This document shows positions 26,301 to 34,361 of a DNA stretch of 64,000 nt, in pieces. The notes beneath the pieces are model-generated. The model saw only the letters and a program-made list of their open reading frames with translations, made no database searches and was not told where the DNA came from. Source of the stretch: Variovorax paradoxus B4 (lineage in GTDB: Bacteria > Pseudomonadota > Gammaproteobacteria > Burkholderiales > Burkholderiaceae_C). Position 1 is the first letter of the stretch; each line of letters begins with the position of its first letter. Both the position numbers and the translations under genes were made by a program. The stretch covers positions 3,844,001 to 3,908,000 of the forward strand of contig NC_022247.1 of assembly GCF_000463015.1 (NCBI RefSeq), in the 5' to 3' direction.

Positions 26301-26444
26301 GCCGCGGCGGCCGACGAAGGGCTCGCTCGCGCCCGCGACGGCCGCTTTTGCGATCGGCGCTGCGCCGCAGGCCGGACATGGCGCATCGGTGTGCAGGCGT
26401 ACACGCCCGCAGCGATGACAGCCCATCCGGTCCAGCGTAGCCAT
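23373..26444 (-). CDS. Large ATPase-LuxR transcriptional regulator with N-terminal zinc ribbon
   Basis: A 1023-residue regulator. At residues about 9-27 two C-x2-C pairs (CHRC, CPAC) form a likely zinc ribbon. Next is an AAA/STAND-type ATPase domain with Walker A GEAGIGKTRLA and Walker B LLLVLDNLHWAD. A long Ala-rich helical repeat region, TPR-like, follows (about 450-900). The C-terminus is a LuxR/GerE helix-turn-helix (LSRRELAVLRLLCAG...SPHTVAHHVRHIL). This is the MalT-like one-component architecture, with effector sensed in the helical repeats. ATG 26444 has AAGGAG eight bases upstream; the frame stays open to 26699 but without support. The target genes are not evident. Confidence 0.88.
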   Translation of the reverse strand: MATLDRMGCHRCGRVRLHTDAPCPACGAAPIAKAAVAGASEPFVGRRGELQLAHDALGGALAGRGRVVMLSGEAGIGKTRLAQEVATLALRRGMLTLWGRCLEEPGAPPFLPWTRAMQACLRACRDERLPALLGREAAAAVEIAPELAERLPPGTAVPAIGEGDQARFRLFAAVAHFWRQAAALRPLLLVLDNLHWADASSLRLLAFIAQDVGESRILLLGSYREAGLSRQHPLAATLAELLNTRQFCRLPLQGLSLDETERMVAAASAVTPPPAVIATMHRRTEGNPLYLVETLRFLHQGPCGDDPHAAAARVETVPSGIRAVIGQRLNQLSAPCCELLAIAACIGRDFDLPLLAELAGAGSEAALLGRLDEALAQRVIELVPPGPQYQFSHVLIREVLYDELPASRRVALHGRIAESLEARHAGGLDAVLAQLAYHAAAALPAGNAARALDIAQQAAARAVALMAYEEALRCYRLALQLQERWLPAERARHGALLLALGAVQTHAGENDAGAVTFLEAATLARTLGDADLFAQAALGFENNGWRISRPGEQAAALLEEALAGEDGFDAALRVDLLAALCRACIFCGRQPQANASQRRAVALARELAMPQPLFKALAAILPARADPAQLDERLRCAREALEVAERAGHMEWVDALTGWHFGDLVEKGELDAARPLAQVHARVADAIRQPFMQAMGLASLTLLAAYEGRFADAERLAGETFTIGQRFLPGNAQGAYSLQIFVLRRHQGRLGEVLPVLRGLVGSVPRDSLWQPGLALICAELDLHEPAREAYEALAGDGFAGIARDGMWLTNIVFTAEVCARLGDRPRAALLYRLLAPYAGRNVVTGTNIACFGAVDRYRGMLAALAGDDANAAAHLEAAVALDERCGGRPWLAHSRFEWARWLAACGEAAAASTQLDAALALGRELGMAGLARRCEALQRELEGAGAATPSAPEGLSRRELAVLRLLCAGCSNQAIAERLFISPHTVAHHVRHILSKTDCRSRTEAAAWAHRHRVAAEGREQL

Positions 26445-26524
26445 GCCGCTCCTTGTGCTTTGCCGGCCATGGGGGACCGGCAAGAGCGAGTCTGCGCGCG
26501 GCGAATGCTTATAGGACTTAGGAC

Positions 26525-27085
26525 TTACGCCACGGTGAAGGGAGGCCGGGAGCCCGGCGGCCCCGGCTGCGATGCCCAGGCATCGCGGCGCGCGCGCAAC
26601 ACCCACGGCGTGGCCAGCAGAGCCAGCAGCCGCACCAGCGCAATCTCCTGCTGCGTCCAGCGCGCGCGCGTGCCCAGCACGTTGAAGGTGGCCGCACATC
26701 GGCCGTCTTCCAGCAGCGGCACATTCACCACCGCGCGCAGGCCCAGCGCGGCAATGAGCGCGTGGTCGTCGAACACCTCGGCCAGCGCCGTCTCGCCTTC
26801 ACCGACGAAGACCTCGGCACGCAGCAGCAGTTGCTGCGTCCAGCGCGTGAGCCTCTTGCGCTTGCGGCCGGCCACCGGGTAGGCCTGCGGGTCGGACGAC
26901 CAGAGGCGCTGCAGCTGCACTTCGTCGGGCGGATCGTCCGGGGCCGTCGCGTTCAGGTTCACCGTGAGCAGCCCCGGACCGAGTAGCGCCCGGCGCGCCG
27001 ACTCGATGTGCCCCAGCGCGGCATCGACCGTGGCGGCCCGCGGCAGCGCGTCGCAGAGCCGTTCGCACACTTCGAGGGACAGCAC
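26525..27085 (-). CDS. GAF domain protein
   Basis: A ~186-residue protein dominated by a GAF fold: VLSLEVCERLCDAL at the start, and RAVVNVPLLEDGRCAATFNVLG in the core, the hallmark central strands. No output domain is attached. The start is uncertain. GTG 27085 lies one base after the stop of the Bug binding-protein gene, suggesting coupled translation; a TTG and upstream codons in the same frame overlap that gene. A free-standing GAF protein next to a binding protein could sense the transported ligand, but this is inference. Confidence 0.7.
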   Translation of the reverse strand: MLSLEVCERLCDALPRAATVDAALGHIESARRALLGPGLLTVNLNATAPDDPPDEVQLQRLWSSDPQAYPVAGRKRKRLTRWTQQLLLRAEVFVGEGETALAEVFDDHALIAALGLRAVVNVPLLEDGRCAATFNVLGTRARWTQQEIALVRLLALLATPWVLRARRDAWASQPGPPGSRPPFTVA

Positions 27086-27086
27086 C

Positions 27087-28052
27087 TCAGTCAAGCTTGA
27101 TCCCGAGATCCCTGATGACCTTGCCATAGCGCTCGGTGTCCCTGCGGAGCGCGGCGGCCAGCTGCTCGGGCGTGCTCTTCACCAGCTCGACGCCGATCGC
27201 ATCCATGCGGGCGCGAACTTCGGGCACCGCCAGGGCCTTGTTGATCTCGGTATTGAGCCGCGTGACCAGCTCGGCGGGCATGCCCGCGGGTCCGAATGCG
27301 GCGTACCACACGCTCATCTCATAGCCGGGCAGCGTCTCGGCGACGGTGGGCGTGTCGGGCAGCAGCGCGGAGCGCCTGGGCTCCGTCACGGCCAGGAGGC
27401 GCAGCTTGCCCGCCTTGACGTGCGGCAGCGTCTGCGTGCCGGCGGAGAACAGGACCTGGGTCTGGTTGCCCACCGTGTCGAGCACGGCCGGCGCGCCGCC
27501 CTTGTACGGCACGTGCAGCATGTCGATGCCGGCCGCCTTCTTGAACATCTCGGCGCTCAGGTGGTTGGTGGAGCCGCCGCCGGCCGAGGCGTACGCCAGC
27601 TTGCCGGGGTTGGCCTTGGCGTAGGCGATGAACTCGCGCAGGTCCTTCGCCGGCACCGAGGGGTTGACCACCATCGTGTTGATCACGTTGGCCACCAGCG
27701 CAATGGGCGTGAAGTCATCCGCGCCCTTGAAGGGCATGCCAGGCATCAGCGTGGGGTTCATCGCGTGCGTGCTCATCGAGCCGATCAGGAGCGTGTAGCC
27801 GTCCGGCCTGGCCTTGGCGACGAAGTTGGAGCCGATGTTGCCGGAAGCGCCGACGCGGTTGTCGACCACCACCGGCTGGCCCATCGACTTGCCGAGCTGC
27901 TCGGCAATGGCGCGCGCCAGGATGTCGGTCGAGCCGCCGGCGGCCCAGGGGACGATCAGCGTGATCGGCTTCTCGGGGTAGGCAGCCAGGGCAGCCTGCG
28001 CGGCGCATGAGAGAGCCAGCAGAAGCAGGCCCCAGAAGGCACGTTGGAGCAT
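27087..28052 (-). CDS. Tripartite tricarboxylate transporter (Bug-family) substrate-binding protein
   Basis: A 321-residue periplasmic binding protein with a signal peptide ending around AQAALAAYPEKP. Family motifs: IPWAAGGSTDI-type first loop (here VPWAAGGSTDILAR), VVDNRVGASGNIGSN, PDGYTLL, and HVPYKGGAPAV. Bug proteins deliver carboxylates to TctAB-type or other permeases. No tctAB gene lies in the window, as is common for this expanded family. It is 50 bases downstream of the gamma-glutamyltransferase gene, same strand, and is probably in one operon, so the ligand may relate to a gamma-glutamyl compound or its acid product. Confidence 0.92.
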   Translation of the reverse strand: MLQRAFWGLLLLALSCAAQAALAAYPEKPITLIVPWAAGGSTDILARAIAEQLGKSMGQPVVVDNRVGASGNIGSNFVAKARPDGYTLLIGSMSTHAMNPTLMPGMPFKGADDFTPIALVANVINTMVVNPSVPAKDLREFIAYAKANPGKLAYASAGGGSTNHLSAEMFKKAAGIDMLHVPYKGGAPAVLDTVGNQTQVLFSAGTQTLPHVKAGKLRLLAVTEPRRSALLPDTPTVAETLPGYEMSVWYAAFGPAGMPAELVTRLNTEINKALAVPEVRARMDAIGVELVKSTPEQLAAALRRDTERYGKVIRDLGIKLD

Positions 28053-28102
28053 GGTGATGTCCTTGGAACGAAGGTGAGGAAGTTGAAGCAAGACGACGGA
28101 AA

Positions 28103-29938
28103 TCAGCGGCCCACGGCATAGCCCTGCATGCCGCGCGGGTTGGCGCCGGCACGCAGCACCAGCCGGCCCTGCGCGTCGTGTTCGCGGCTGCAGGCGGACA
28201 TGCGGCTTTCGGACCAGGCATCGCCGACCTGCACCTGGTGGCCCATTGCGCGCAGCTGTTCGAGCGCCTCGGGGTCGAAGCGCGATTCCAGCGTGAGCGT
28301 GTTGAGCGTGGTCTGGCGCGGCCAGAAGGAGCCGGGGGCGTGCTTGACGTGCCAGGCCGGCGCGTCGATGGCCTGCTGCAGGTTGAGGCCGTGCACCGCA
28401 TGGCGCAGGAAGAAGCCGACCGACCACTGGTCCTGCTGGTCGCCGCCGGGTGTTCCGAACGCCATGTAGGGCTCGCCGTCGCGCAGCGCCATCGACGGCG
28501 ACAGCGTGGTGCAGGGCGCGACGCGCGGCTCGAGCGAGCTGGGCAGCCCCTCGTCGAGCCAGCTCATCTGCAGCCGCGTGTTCAGCGCGAAGCCCAGCGC
28601 CGGAATCGCGGGGCTCGAGGACAGCCAGCCGCCCGAAGGCGTGGCCGCGACCATGTTGCCGTGCCGGTCGATCACGTCGATGTGGCAGGTGTCGCCCACG
28701 AAGATCTCGCGCTCCGCCCATTCGGCGACCGGCGGCAGCGCGGCGAAGGTGGGCTCGCCGACGCCGAAGCGCGTGTCGGCCGTGCGCAGGGTCCGCGCAC
28801 TCGCGTCCAGGTCGGGCAGGCGCGGGGCAAGGCCGAGCGGCTCGCCGGGCCGCAGCACGTCGGACGCGCGCCCTGGATCGACCATGGCCCAGCGTTCGCG
28901 CAGGTAGGCATCCGACAGCAGCGCCTGCTGCGCATCGGCACGCGCGCCGGACGCCGCGCCATACCACGCCAGCCGGTCGGCCAAGGCCAGCTTGGCGGCT
29001 TCGGTGATGCGGTGCACGAAGCCCGCCGTGCCGGGCGCATGGTGCTCGAGCCCCGCATGGCGCAGCATGCCAATCTGCTGCAGGAACGCCGGTCCCTGGC
29101 TCCAGAAGCCGCACTTCGCGACCGTGTAGCGGCCGAACTGCGCCGTGAGCGGCGCCTCGGTGGCAACGCGCCATGCGGCCATGTCCTCGTAGCGCAGCAG
29201 GCCGGTGTGCGCCTCGCCGCTGCTGTCGCGCACGGCCGTGCCGCGGCAGTAGCCGTCGATCTCGCGCGCCACGAACCCCTGCTGCCAGGTGCGGATCGCC
29301 GCATCGATCACGCCGGTGCGGCCGCTGCCTTCGCGCTCGGCGGTTTCGACGATGCGGCTGTAGGTGGCGGCCAGCGCCGGCAGCCGGAACAGCGAACCCG
29401 GCTGGGGCAGATTGCCGCCGGGCAGCCACACCTCGGCCGACGAATGCCAATGTTCGAGAAACAGGCCGCGCACGGCAAAAATTGCCTCGGCGACGCGCGG
29501 TACCAGCGGAAAGCCGTCGCGCGCATAGCCGATCGCCGGTGCCAGCACCCCGGCGAGCGACCAGGTGCCGTGCTCGCGCAGCAGGGTGAGCCAGGCGGAG
29601 AACGCGCCCGGCACCGTGGCCGCCAGGAGGCCGATGCCCGGCACCTGCTCGAAACCGAGCGCGCGGAACGCCGCGGCGCTGGCCTCGGCCGGCGCGCAGC
29701 CCTGTCCACGGATGGCATGCATGCGCCGCTCGCGTTCGCTCCACAGCAGGATCGGCGCCTCGCCGCCGGGGCCGTTGAGGTGCGGCTCGACCACCTGCAG
29801 CACGAAGCCCGCGGCCACGGCGGCGTCGAAGGCGTTGCCGCCGCGTTCGAGCACGCCCATCGCGGTTTGCGAGGCCAGCCAGTGGGTCGAAGAGGCAACG
29901 CCGAAGGTACCGGCGATTTCAGGACGGGTCGTGAACAT
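28103..29938 (-). CDS. Gamma-glutamyltransferase family protein
   Basis: A ~611-residue Ntn-hydrolase-type enzyme. The N-terminal region carries the family ASSTHWLASQTAMGVLERGGNAFDAAVA segment. The expected autoprocessing Thr lies in VGDTCHIDVIDRHGNMVAATPS, and the C-terminal GTPGGDQQDQW matches the second family motif. It would cleave gamma-glutamyl or related amide bonds. No clear signal peptide is seen from ATG 29938, so cytoplasmic location is likely, unlike classical periplasmic GGT. An upstream ORF extension to 29977 crosses the spacer and lacks support. It is divergent from a LysR gene and followed by a Bug binding protein. Confidence 0.88.
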   Translation of the reverse strand: MFTTRPEIAGTFGVASSTHWLASQTAMGVLERGGNAFDAAVAAGFVLQVVEPHLNGPGGEAPILLWSERERRMHAIRGQGCAPAEASAAAFRALGFEQVPGIGLLAATVPGAFSAWLTLLREHGTWSLAGVLAPAIGYARDGFPLVPRVAEAIFAVRGLFLEHWHSSAEVWLPGGNLPQPGSLFRLPALAATYSRIVETAEREGSGRTGVIDAAIRTWQQGFVAREIDGYCRGTAVRDSSGEAHTGLLRYEDMAAWRVATEAPLTAQFGRYTVAKCGFWSQGPAFLQQIGMLRHAGLEHHAPGTAGFVHRITEAAKLALADRLAWYGAASGARADAQQALLSDAYLRERWAMVDPGRASDVLRPGEPLGLAPRLPDLDASARTLRTADTRFGVGEPTFAALPPVAEWAEREIFVGDTCHIDVIDRHGNMVAATPSGGWLSSSPAIPALGFALNTRLQMSWLDEGLPSSLEPRVAPCTTLSPSMALRDGEPYMAFGTPGGDQQDQWSVGFFLRHAVHGLNLQQAIDAPAWHVKHAPGSFWPRQTTLNTLTLESRFDPEALEQLRAMGHQVQVGDAWSESRMSACSREHDAQGRLVLRAGANPRGMQGYAVGR

Positions 29939-29988
29939 CCGGCCGAGTGTAGAAACAACGAATAGCCAATAACGCATATTTTCTTATG

Positions 29989-30000
29989 AATGCATGCATT
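29989..30000. promoter_or_regulatory. Perfect 12-base palindrome in GGT/LysR divergent spacer
   Basis: AATGCATGCATT is a perfect palindrome in the 93-base spacer between the gamma-glutamyltransferase gene and the divergent LysR gene. A TTGACT hexamer overlaps its end (29999-30004) and could be a -35 element for the LysR gene. Operator role for the LysR regulator is inferred from position. Confidence 0.4.
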
Positions 30001-30031
30001 GACTGCTATACCTCTCGCATAGGATGGCGGC

Positions 30032-30967
30032 ATGCCGCCGCCGACACTGCAACACCTCACGCCGCGGCTCAAGCTGCGCCACTTCGCCCTTCTCGCGGAG
30101 CTCGAGCGCCAGCGCTCGGTCAGCCGCGCGGCGCAGCACCTCGGTCTGAGCCAGCCCACCGTCACGCGTGCGCTGGGGGAGATCGAGAACATCTTCATGA
30201 CGCCGCTGTTCACCCGCGGCCGACGCGGGCTGGAGCCCACGGCCGCGGGCCTGCTGGTGTTGGCGCGGGCACGGGTTGCGCTGGCCGATGCGCAATCGCT
30301 GGGGCAGGACCTGGCAGCGCTTGGCACGGGGCTGCAGGGGCGGCTGCGCATCGGCGTCATTCCCTTTCTTTCGCGCGTCACGCAGGACGCCGTCTGGCAA
30401 CACCTGCTGGCGGTGCGGCCGCGCCTGGGCTTCGTGGTCGAAGAGGCCACGACCCATGCGCTCGTACAGGCCGTGCAGGCGCGCACGCTGGACTGCGCGA
30501 TCTGCCGCTTCACACCGGCCAGCGCCGAAGCCGGGCTGGCACAGCAGTTCCTCTACGAGCAGGAGCCGCGCCTCGTGGTGTCGCGCACAGCCGCCCAGCG
30601 GCTGCTGCGGCGCGGACTGGATTGGGAGGCCTTCGTGTCCCTGCACTGGATCTTCCCGCCGGCGGACACGCCGATCCGCCAGATGATCCATTCGATCTTC
30701 GCCTCGGCCGGGCAGCCGGTGCCGGTGCCCCTGCTGGAGGCCTACGCGCACAAGACGCTGGTATCGGTGCTGCGGCACATGCCCGACGCGATCACCATCC
30801 TGCCCGACGACATTGCGCAGGAGGTGGCCGATGCGAGCGGCGCCCGCGTGATGCCCCAGCGCCTGCAGTGGAACCTGCCGCCCGTGGGTGTGGTGCGGCT
30901 GCAGGATGCGGCCAACGCGACCATCGTGGACGCAATGACCGAAGCGCTTCGCAACGCGCGGCCCTAG
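30032..30967 (+). CDS. LysR-family transcriptional regulator
   Basis: A 311-residue regulator with an N-terminal helix-turn-helix (about 12-72: LKLRHFALLAELERQRSVSRAAQHLGLSQPTVTRALGEIE) and a C-terminal effector domain (RLRIGVIPFLS..., PPADTPIR..., AITILPDDIAQ). The layout resembles regulators of the GbpR/PcaQ-like subgroup with an extra N-terminal segment. It is divergent from the GGT-Bug operon, its probable target. Its stop overlaps the stop of the convergent AraC gene by a few bases. Confidence 0.92.
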   Translation: MPPPTLQHLTPRLKLRHFALLAELERQRSVSRAAQHLGLSQPTVTRALGEIENIFMTPLFTRGRRGLEPTAAGLLVLARARVALADAQSLGQDLAALGTGLQGRLRIGVIPFLSRVTQDAVWQHLLAVRPRLGFVVEEATTHALVQAVQARTLDCAICRFTPASAEAGLAQQFLYEQEPRLVVSRTAAQRLLRRGLDWEAFVSLHWIFPPADTPIRQMIHSIFASAGQPVPVPLLEAYAHKTLVSVLRHMPDAITILPDDIAQEVADASGARVMPQRLQWNLPPVGVVRLQDAANATIVDAMTEALRNARP

Positions 30968-31905
30968 CGGCTGGAAAGCTCCTGTGCCGCTTTGGCCAGT
31001 CCGGCATCGGCCTGGCTGCGGAACTGCCGCGGCGTGACGCCGTTCTGCAGCCTGAAGCGGCGGCTGAAATAGACCGAGTCGCCGAAGCCGCACTGCCGCG
31101 CGATGTCGCCGATGCGGGCGTTCGAGGTCACCAGCAGTTCCTTCGCGCGTTCCAGGCGCCGTTCGGTCACCAGCTCGGTGAAGGTGCGCTGGGTCTGTTT
31201 CTTGAGCAGGTGCGCGAGGTAGTTGGGCGAGAGCATGGCCGCCGCCGCGGCATCGTTGAGCGACACCTCCTCGGCCAGGTGCTCGCGCACGTAGCGCATC
31301 ACGCGCTGCAGCGCATCGTGGCCCGCGCTGCGGCCGCTCTGCAGCGCCGCCTGGGCGAGCAGCGGCGCCTCGTGCCGGCGGCAGGCCAGCGCCATCAGCT
31401 GCAGCAGGATGCCGCGGATCGCGCCCACGGCGCCGAAGCGCCGTTCCCGGTTCAGCGCGGCGAGCTCATCGAGCCATCCGAGGATGCGCGCGAAATCGGC
31501 GTCGCCGAAGTGAAAGTCCACCCACTCCTGGAACAGGAAGGGCGCGAGCTCGGGCTGGCGCGCGGCCGGCACCTCCTCCAGGTCGAGCGCCTCAACCGCC
31601 AGTTCGGGCCAGAGAAAGCCCTGGTCGAAGTTCACGATGGCATAGCGCGCGCCGGGCGGATGCGGCACCACGTGCACGCGGTAAGGCAGCACGAAGCTCA
31701 GGTGCCTCGCGGTGAACGGCCGCACCGCGCCGCCGATCACCTGCTGCGAGCCGCCGTCGATGCTGACCTGGATCTGGAAATACTCGTGCCGGTGCGGGCG
31801 CGCCAGCACGTCGCGTGCGCCTTCGAAGCGGATGTCGAAGTCGAGGTGGTTCGCGCGCTCCTGCATGCCATAGAGGCGCAGGCTGCTGGATGGAAGGGCC
31901 GACAT
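30964..31905 (-). CDS. AraC-family transcriptional regulator
   Basis: A 313-residue regulator. The N-terminal cupin-like sensor domain (about 10-150) includes HEYFQIQVSIDGGSQQVI. The C-terminal AraC DNA-binding domain (about 205-305) has two helix-turn-helix motifs: SLNDAAAAAMLSPNYLAHLLKK and IGDIARQCGFGDSVYFSRRFR. It is divergent from the FAH-family gene at 32078 and probably controls it. Repeated TTGCGT boxes lie in the spacer. Confidence 0.92.
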   Translation of the reverse strand: MSALPSSSLRLYGMQERANHLDFDIRFEGARDVLARPHRHEYFQIQVSIDGGSQQVIGGAVRPFTARHLSFVLPYRVHVVPHPPGARYAIVNFDQGFLWPELAVEALDLEEVPAARQPELAPFLFQEWVDFHFGDADFARILGWLDELAALNRERRFGAVGAIRGILLQLMALACRRHEAPLLAQAALQSGRSAGHDALQRVMRYVREHLAEEVSLNDAAAAAMLSPNYLAHLLKKQTQRTFTELVTERRLERAKELLVTSNARIGDIARQCGFGDSVYFSRRFRLQNGVTPRQFRSQADAGLAKAAQELSSR

Positions 31906-31958
31906 GGCGCGATGGTAAGCCCCTGCCCAGGGCGGCCCTGCAGGCGGTCCGGTGTTGC

Positions 31959-31990
31959 TTGCGTCCTGTTTTTGCGTAGATGCGTACGCA
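31959..31990. promoter_or_regulatory. TTGCGT repeats in AraC/FAH divergent spacer
   Basis: TTGCGT occurs at 31959-31964 and 31972-31977, 13 bases apart. It is followed by the perfect palindrome TGCGTACGCA at 31981-31990, whose second arm gives the inverted copy (ACGCAA). AraC-type activators often bind tandem sites of this kind. The cluster lies 54 bases from the AraC start and about 90 bases from the FAH start. Assignment as operator is inference. Confidence 0.4.
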
Positions 31991-32077
31991 AGCGCCGCCG
32001 CCGCGCGCTCCAGAATGGCCCGGCTGGCTGCGGCCGGCCTTCATCGCCTTTCATAAAAGATCCAGGAGACAAAGACC

Positions 32078-32869
32078 ATGTCCAATTCACGACGCGGCCT
32101 GCTGGCCGGCTCCGCCGCCGTGGCTGCCAGCGCCATGGCCGGCTGCGCGCTGCCTGCCGGCGCATCGCGCTCGGTGCAAACGCCCTTCACGGTGGCGCAG
32201 ACCACGGTGCCGATCGTCGGCAGCGAGCAGGCGTTTCCGGTGCGCCGCATCTACTGCATCGGCCGCAACTATGCGGCCCATGCGCGCGAGATGGGCTCCG
32301 ACCCCAACCGCGAACCACCCTTCTTCTTCCAGAAACCGGCGGACGCGATCCAGGTGGTCACGCCCGGCACCGTGGCCGACCATCCGTATCCCTCGCTGAC
32401 GAAGAACTACCACTACGAGGTGGAACTGGTGGTCGCACTCGGCAAGGGCGGGCGCAACATCGCGGCAGCGGATGCGCTGGGCCTGGTCTACGGCTACTCG
32501 CTCGGGCTGGACATGACCCGGCGCGACCTGCAGCGCGAGATGGGCGACCAGAAGAAGCCCTGGGAAATCGGCAAGAGCTTCGACCATTCGGCACCCATCG
32601 GGCCGATCCATCCCGTGGCCAAGGTCGGCCACTACACCGACGGCGCGATCTGGCTCAAGGTGAATGGCCAGACCAAGCAGAACGCCACGCTCAAGTACAT
32701 GATCTGGTCGGTGGCGGAGCAGATCAGCCGCCTGTCGCAGGCTTTCGAGCTGATGCCCGGCGACATCATCTACTCGGGCACGCCCGAGAACGTGGGTCCA
32801 GTGGTGCGCGGCGACCTGATCGAGATCCACATCGACGGCCTGCCGAACCTGTCGGTGCGCATCGTCTGA
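32078..32869 (+). CDS. Fumarylacetoacetate hydrolase-family protein with Tat-lipoprotein leader
   Basis: A 263-residue protein. The first 23 residues read as an export signal: SRRGLLAG (twin arginine), an Ala-rich hydrophobic run, then SAMAGC, a lipobox with C23. The rest is a complete FAH domain: RIYCIGRNYAAHAREMG, the metal-binding YEVELVVALG (E-x-E), a following LGLDMTRRDLQ with the third acidic ligand, and SGTPENVGPVVRGD near the end. FAH enzymes normally act in the cytoplasm on ring-cleavage products. Here periplasmic or membrane-tethered location is predicted. AGGAGAC lies 11 bases before ATG 32078. The divergent AraC gene is its likely regulator. Confidence 0.85.
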   Translation: MSNSRRGLLAGSAAVAASAMAGCALPAGASRSVQTPFTVAQTTVPIVGSEQAFPVRRIYCIGRNYAAHAREMGSDPNREPPFFFQKPADAIQVVTPGTVADHPYPSLTKNYHYEVELVVALGKGGRNIAAADALGLVYGYSLGLDMTRRDLQREMGDQKKPWEIGKSFDHSAPIGPIHPVAKVGHYTDGAIWLKVNGQTKQNATLKYMIWSVAEQISRLSQAFELMPGDIIYSGTPENVGPVVRGDLIEIHIDGLPNLSVRIV

Positions 32870-32885
32870 TGGATGCGCCGGCCAG

Positions 32886-34256
32886 CTAGCTGCCGGCCAC
32901 CTTCATGCGGTTGACCAGCACCGAGCCCGTGGTCTTGGCGCCGAAGGTGTAGGCATCGGCGCCGATGGCCTCGATGCCCATCAGCATGTCCTTGAGGTTG
33001 CCGGCAATGGTGATCTCGTGCACCGGGAAGGCGATCTTGCCCTTCTCGACCCAGAAGCCGCTCGCGCCGCGCGAGTAGTCGCCGGTGACGTAGTTCACGC
33101 CCTGACCCATCAGCTCGATCACGAACAGGCCGGTGCCGAGCTTGGCGAGCATGGCGTCGAGGTCGTCGGTGTGCTTGGTGAGGCGCGAGCTCAGGATCAG
33201 GTTGTGCGAGCCGCCGGCGTTGCCGGTGGTCTTCATGCCGAGCTTGCGCGCGGAATAGGTCGACAGGAAGTAGCCTTCGAGCCGGCCGGCGTCCACCACC
33301 TTGCGCGCACGGGTCGCCACGCCTTCGTCGTCGAAGGGCGAGCTGCCCTTGCCGCGCAGGATGTGCGGGTCTTCGGCCACGTCGACATGCTTCGGCAGCA
33401 CCGGCTTGCCGAGCGAATCGAGCAGGAAGCTGCTCTTGCGGTACAGCGCCCCGCCGCTCACGGCCTGCACCAGCCCGCCCAGGAGGCCCACGGCCAGCGG
33501 CGACTCGAACAGCACCGGGCACTCGGTGGTCTTGATCTTGCGCGACTTGAGCCGGCTCAGCGCCCGTTCGGCGGCATAGCGGCCCACCGCCTGCGGGCTG
33601 GCCAGCTCGTCGGCCGAGCGCATGGAGCTGTACCAGGAGTCGCGCTGCATGTCGTCGCCCTTGCCGGCGATGGGCGCGACCGAGATCGAATGCCGCGAGC
33701 TGGCATAGCCGCCGCGGAAACCGTGGGTGTGGGCGCTGAAGAAGTGGCTCTGCTGGGCCGAGACGCCCGCGCCTTCGCTGTTGGTGATGCGCTTGTCGGT
33801 CGAAAGCGCCGCCTCTTCGCATTCGAGCGCGAGCTTGGCCGCTTGCTCGCTGGTCACGCTCCAGGGATGGAACAGGTCGAGCTCGGGGTGCTCCTTGGCA
33901 ATATCCTCTTCGTCGGGAAGGCCGCTGACCGGGTCTTCGGCAGTGAAGCGGGCGATGTCGTAGGCGGCCTGCACGGTCTGGGCGATGGCGGCCTCGGAGA
34001 AGTCGGAGGTGCTGGCGTTGCCGCGGCGGTGGCCCACGTAGACCGTGATGCCCAGCGACTTGTCGCGGTTGCGCTCCACGTTCTCGAGCTCGCCCTTGCG
34101 GACCGAGACGCTGAGGCCGCAGCCCTCGGAGGCCTCGGCGCCGGCATCGGTGGCACCGAGCTTTTTGGCGTGGGCCAGGGCCGTGTCGACCAGGTTTTCG
34201 AAGAAGGAGCGGCTGTAGGCGAAGCCGGAATCGGCGCGCGAGGAGGATGTCGTCAT
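32886..34256 (-). CDS. pmbA: TldE/PmbA-type protease subunit
   Basis: A 456-residue protein of the TldD/TldE family. Recognisable segments: AEASEGCGLSVSVRKGELENVERNRDKSLGITVYVG near the N-terminus, and the C-terminal GVNYVTGDYSRGASGFWVEKGKI with IAGNLKDML. TldE lacks the zinc site and works with TldD in the TldD/E protease that matures peptides and degrades CcdA. TldD is not in this window, which is normal. ATG 34256 is the first start in phase with the conserved N-terminus. The gene is divergent from yjgA, the usual arrangement in proteobacteria. Confidence 0.95.
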   Translation of the reverse strand: MTTSSSRADSGFAYSRSFFENLVDTALAHAKKLGATDAGAEASEGCGLSVSVRKGELENVERNRDKSLGITVYVGHRRGNASTSDFSEAAIAQTVQAAYDIARFTAEDPVSGLPDEEDIAKEHPELDLFHPWSVTSEQAAKLALECEEAALSTDKRITNSEGAGVSAQQSHFFSAHTHGFRGGYASSRHSISVAPIAGKGDDMQRDSWYSSMRSADELASPQAVGRYAAERALSRLKSRKIKTTECPVLFESPLAVGLLGGLVQAVSGGALYRKSSFLLDSLGKPVLPKHVDVAEDPHILRGKGSSPFDDEGVATRARKVVDAGRLEGYFLSTYSARKLGMKTTGNAGGSHNLILSSRLTKHTDDLDAMLAKLGTGLFVIELMGQGVNYVTGDYSRGASGFWVEKGKIAFPVHEITIAGNLKDMLMGIEAIGADAYTFGAKTTGSVLVNRMKVAGS

Positions 34257-34361
34257 GTGGTGGCTATGATACTTGCGCCCCCCATATCCCGTTTTGCCCC
34301 GGCTTACCGTTGCGCATTGCACGCGTTGCAACGCCGCACGGTGCGGCCCAGAATCCACCCC

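Noticed and set aside
26445..26699. 85-residue N-terminal extension of the LuxR-type regulator
   Set aside because: The zinc-ribbon start ATG 26444 has AAGGAG in front. The extension overlaps the GAF gene and is compositionally odd.
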